DNA of 40,663 nt from Rhodoferax sp. Its GTDB lineage: Bacteria; Pseudomonadota; Gammaproteobacteria; Burkholderiales; Burkholderiaceae_C. Of the stretch, positions 37,803 to 40,663 are shown piece by piece. Position 1 is the stretch's first letter; each line of letters begins with the position of its first letter. Below the pieces are notes generated by a model, which was not told where the DNA came from, made no database searches, and saw only the letters and a list, made by a program, of their open reading frames with translations. The DNA is taken from the NCBI GenBank assembly GCA_013791765.1, contig VMTC01000050.1:1-40663 (forward strand), written 5' to 3'. The translations under genes and the position numbers were made by a program.

Positions 37803-40291
37803 GGGCCCAGGGCTGCAAACAGGACAAAAAAGGCCCGGTCGGCATGCAGGAAATGACCCGCGACCAGGTCTGTGACCAAAAACTTGACCAGTTCCCCCTG
37901 AACGGCATCGCCGACATCCGCAGTCTGCGCTGCTTGGTGCAGCGCATGGGCGCGTGCGACCAGGGCCTGATGCTGCTGCGCATGGGCTGCCAGATCGCTA
38001 AAGCTGTGCGCCTGCAAGATGGCTTCTTCATGCGCAAAATGCTGCGTCACATGCGCCATCAGCACGTCAAACGCGGCCTCAAATGCAGCCGGTTGCTGGT
38101 GCAGCAAGGCAACTTGGTCCAGCAGCGTGTTGGTCAATTGAAACAGGGCCTCATGCTCCTGATCAATCGCCGGGTTGCCGCTGGCATAGGCGGCTTTCCA
38201 GCGCAGGTGCACATAGGATTTTGCTGAGCTGGTGTCAGACGCAGGATGCGGTTCAGAGGCTCTGGGCAAGCACAAGAACACGGCATTGCGTCCACTTCTT
38301 TTGGCTCGGTACATGGCTTCGTCGCCCAAGCGCAACAATTCTTTCTCGTCGCCAGCGTGGTCCGGGTACAAAGCGGCGCCGATGCTCGATGAAATGTGCA
38401 GCACCAGCCCCTGGTCGGTCACCAACTCCTGCGCCAGAGCGCTGCGGATTTTCTCGGCCACGGCCAATGCCGCCTCGCCGCTTTGCAGGTCAGGCAGCAG
38501 CACCACAAACTCATCGCCACCGATGCGCGCGGCGGTGTCTGACTCGCGCAGGCAGGTCTGAATGCGCCGTGCCACGGCTTGCAGCACCCAATCTCCTACC
38601 TCGTGCCCGAGCTCGTCGTTGATTTGCTTGAACTTATCCAGGTCAATGAACAGCAGCGCCAGGCGACTTTTTGCACGACGCGCGCGCGCCAGTTGCTGCG
38701 TCAGGCGCTCCAGCGCCAGGCGCCGGTTGGGCAATTGGGTCAGCGGGTCATAAAAAGCCATGTCGCGCATCTGGCTCTCCAACTCGATACGCTCGCTAAT
38801 GTTTTCCAGGGAAACGACCGCGCCTTGCAGCGTCTCGCCTTGCAGCAGCGGCGTCACGCTCATGCTGAACCAGCGCTGACGCTGCGGCGAAGGGCAGGGG
38901 TATTCCAAGTAAAAGCGCGGCAAACGGCCGTTCAGCACCGCGCGAATGCCGTCTTGCGCGGGCAGGGCCTCGCGCAGAGCTGGATTGATTTTGATCCCCT
39001 CGCAGGCGGCGAGGTAATTGCCGCCTACCGCGGCGCTGGCAGCGCTTTGCCCGAGTTCGGCCGCACACTCCTGTGAATAACGCCGCCAAGCCTCGTTGAC
39101 CGTCAGAATGACGCCGTCGTGGTTGAGCACGGCAATCTCGGCCGTCACCGAATTGAGCACTGCCTGCTTGAAAATCTCGCTGTCCTGCAGTACTTTTTGC
39201 TGTTGCGCCAAGGTGCCGAGCAGCCGGTTAAAACCGCTCACCAACTGGCCTATTTCGTCTGGCCGAACCACCGGCAGCGCTTTCGGCGGCTGGTTTTGCC
39301 GAACAAAACCGTCCAGCGTTTTAAGCGCTGCCGTCATGGGGGCGAGCTGGCGGCGCAGCATCCACCAGATCAAGCTCAGGGCCAGCAAGCCCAGCAGCAG
39401 TGCGGCCAGTCGGCCGCCTGGCTTGATCGCCTCAACCAGGGCAAAGGTTTCGTCGGGCGGCAGGGTGACGGAGGCGTACCAGTGGGCCAGGGGAATCTGC
39501 CCGATGCTGACCAGCACCTCCACGCCATGCGGGTCTATCACCCGCGCGCTTCCCTCAAAGCCCTGCACAAAACGGTCGATCCAGGGGCTCGCGCCAGGTG
39601 GGGGCAGCACCTCCAGCACGCGCGGCGCATCCGAGGTGGCAAAGATCAATCTCTGGTCTGCCTCGATCAGAAAAAAATTGCCGGTCTTGCCATAGCGATG
39701 CGACGCCAACTGGCTCAAAAAATTGGGCTGATCGAGCCGGATCGCCCCTGCCAAAGCACCGATGATCTCACCCTGCGGGTTGCGAATCGGCACGGCCATG
39801 GCAAAGCCTGCGGCCTTGGATCGGGAGTACACATGCATGCGGCCAATGACAGTTTCGCCGCCCTGGAGCACCCGCTTCAGTTCTGGCGGCGCGAGCGCGC
39901 TCAGGGCCAATCCATCCTTCAAAAATTGCACCTGCGCCTGCAGCACCCCTTGATGGTCCCAGATCATCGCGCCGGCATTGAACGGCCCGGCCAGAAAGGG
40001 CCGTTCCAGCAGAAATGCCTGCAATGCCGCGGGGTCGTCCAGTTGCGCTGGCGAGACCCTGGAAGCGACAGTTTCAAGGGCGGCAAGGCGGTCTTGCAGG
40101 CCGTGATTGACTTCGGCGGTGAGTAAAGCCAAGGCCGAGCGCTGCTGTTCGCCGGTATAGAGCAGCAACTCTTCGCGCAGCAGCCCTTTGGTGTAAGCGC
40201 CCAGCGCCACGAAGCTGATCACAACAATCAGCAGCGTCAGCAGGGTGATGCGGGTTTTGAGCGACTGGGGCGCAAAGCGCTGGAGGAACAT
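37766..40291 (-). CDS. Cache-HAMP-PAS-GGDEF diguanylate cyclase with C-terminal hemerythrin
   Basis: An 841-residue sensor. A first membrane helix (about 15-34) is followed by a periplasmic dCache domain (to ~290), a second helix, a HAMP linker (LDGFVRQNQPPKALPVVRPDEIG), a PAS region (about 375-500) and a GGDEF domain with an intact RIGGDEFVVLLPD near residue 590. The C-terminal hemerythrin has all metal ligands in order: DQEHEALF, HFAHEE, HAQQH, HFLHAD. It should make c-di-GMP under control of a periplasmic ligand and of oxygen or di-iron state. The ATG at 40291 is used; a TTG at 40366 is possible. The 372 bases beyond it to the window end carry no gene. Confidence 0.9.
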   Translation of the reverse strand: MFLQRFAPQSLKTRITLLTLLIVVISFVALGAYTKGLLREELLLYTGEQQRSALALLTAEVNHGLQDRLAALETVASRVSPAQLDDPAALQAFLLERPFLAGPFNAGAMIWDHQGVLQAQVQFLKDGLALSALAPPELKRVLQGGETVIGRMHVYSRSKAAGFAMAVPIRNPQGEIIGALAGAIRLDQPNFLSQLASHRYGKTGNFFLIEADQRLIFATSDAPRVLEVLPPPGASPWIDRFVQGFEGSARVIDPHGVEVLVSIGQIPLAHWYASVTLPPDETFALVEAIKPGGRLAALLLGLLALSLIWWMLRRQLAPMTAALKTLDGFVRQNQPPKALPVVRPDEIGQLVSGFNRLLGTLAQQQKVLQDSEIFKQAVLNSVTAEIAVLNHDGVILTVNEAWRRYSQECAAELGQSAASAAVGGNYLAACEGIKINPALREALPAQDGIRAVLNGRLPRFYLEYPCPSPQRQRWFSMSVTPLLQGETLQGAVVSLENISERIELESQMRDMAFYDPLTQLPNRRLALERLTQQLARARRAKSRLALLFIDLDKFKQINDELGHEVGDWVLQAVARRIQTCLRESDTAARIGGDEFVVLLPDLQSGEAALAVAEKIRSALAQELVTDQGLVLHISSSIGAALYPDHAGDEKELLRLGDEAMYRAKRSGRNAVFLCLPRASEPHPASDTSSAKSYVHLRWKAAYASGNPAIDQEHEALFQLTNTLLDQVALLHQQPAAFEAAFDVLMAHVTQHFAHEEAILQAHSFSDLAAHAQQHQALVARAHALHQAAQTADVGDAVQGELVKFLVTDLVAGHFLHADRAFFVLFAALGPQAGAVPKFSGI

Positions 40292-40463
40292 GCAGGCGGT
40301 TGTAAGTGGATGTTGCAGTTCTGAATCATATTGGATGCGGCGCAGGGTACGCTCGGGTGTGGTCAACCGGGGTGCGATTCAAAAGTTATGTGGGCTTCAG
40401 TGGTTCTTTTTCGAAGCACTCTGGTGCGTCTGCTGGATCGGGGCAGATATCACTGTGGCGGGT

Positions 40464-40555
40464 GAATCAGCCGGGCGATACGCTTTGCTACGTGTCCCCC
40501 GCCCGCTTCGCGTGCTCCTCCTTTACCTTCGCAAAGCGTATCACCCGACTGATTC
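40464..40555. repeat. 25 bp imperfect inverted repeat with 42 bp loop
   Basis: Arms at 40464-40488 and 40531-40555 pair at 23 of 25 positions, with a perfect 12 bp inner core GATACGCTTTGC / GCAAAGCGTATC. No gene overlaps. It could be a MITE-like or repeat end, a bidirectional transcription barrier or a structured RNA; nothing else in 40292-40663 is recognised. Confidence 0.6.
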
Positions 40556-40663
40556 TGCGAGCGGTTGGGTATGCTGGCAGGGGGAATTCAAAAATTACCT
40601 GCGTTGGCGTGGCGCTAATTGGTGTGCGCCGCTTGCTGCAGAAATTTTGACTTCGACGGCGTC

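Overview
The window looks like a chromosomal segment of a Burkholderiales betaproteobacterium, most likely a Comamonadaceae (Rhodoferax-like) organism. This is inferred from GC-rich codon use, the gene families present, and a dispersed ~60 bp intergenic repeat built around CTAGCCC of a kind I associate with that family. No rRNA, tRNA or CRISPR array was seen.

Layout. (1) 1-5177: the 3' end of a large repetitive Calx-beta-like surface protein, followed by an overlapping adaptor gene (GAF-like plus HlyD) and a membrane M50 metalloprotease fused to HlyD-like domains. No ABC transporter gene is present, so this may be a dedicated export or processing unit. (2) 5307-8990: an IS91-type transposase remnant; a permease / thioredoxin-like / DUF2798 operon; a BrnT/BrnA toxin-antitoxin pair with its operator; and a 234 bp MITE with 17 bp terminal repeats and a 5 bp target duplication, lying in degraded sequence. 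(3) 9009-15232: a light and oxidative-damage island with an FeS-type photolyase, a DASH cryptochrome, DUF2256, a C-terminally truncated photolyase, DUF2237, MsrA and a BLUF photoreceptor. Two of the photolyase genes carry copies of the intergenic repeat in frame.

(4) 15423-19596 (minus strand): a three-component regulatory operon with a PhnD-type periplasmic binding protein, a sensor kinase, a sigma-54 response regulator (AioXSR/ArxXSR/TtrSR-like) and, unusually, an ECF sigma factor. The divergent intergenic region (19597-20172) holds three GTTACC-N4-GGTAAC palindromes, a sigma-54 promoter and an FNR-type promoter. (5) 20173-28226: a respiratory operon with a Tat-exported molybdopterin oxidoreductase carrying the ArrA (arsenate reductase) active-site residues, a four-cluster FeS subunit, a TorD chaperone, a 54-residue membrane protein, a nine-heme cytochrome c, a b-type cytochrome, a small cytochrome c, and a MobB-nitroreductase fusion. 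(6) 28335-35246: a cysteine-containing ArsR-family regulator, then an operon with its own FNR-type promoter encoding an octaheme tetrathionate-reductase-family cytochrome, a paralogous b-type cytochrome, a DUF3373 outer-membrane barrel, a small periplasmic protein, a three-domain rhodanese and a second rhodanese. (7) 35375-40663: housekeeping and signalling genes (methyltransferase, MlaC-like protein, AhpD-like protein, PaaI thioesterase, and a Cache-PAS-GGDEF-hemerythrin diguanylate cyclase), ending in a 25 bp inverted repeat.

How they may work together: under anoxia an FNR-type regulator would switch on both respiratory modules, while the binding-protein/kinase/NtrC system would add substrate control to the molybdoenzyme operon. 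Each module pairs a C-terminally anchored multiheme cytochrome c with a b-type cytochrome that could take electrons from quinol. One module feeds a molybdoenzyme of the ArrA/ArxA/PsrA group. The other feeds, or is itself, an octaheme reductase with sulfur-handling rhodaneses and an outer-membrane barrel. The substrate is not proven: arsenate is suggested by active-site residues, while sulfur oxyanions or polysulfide are suggested by the rhodaneses, the octaheme cytochrome and the regulator.
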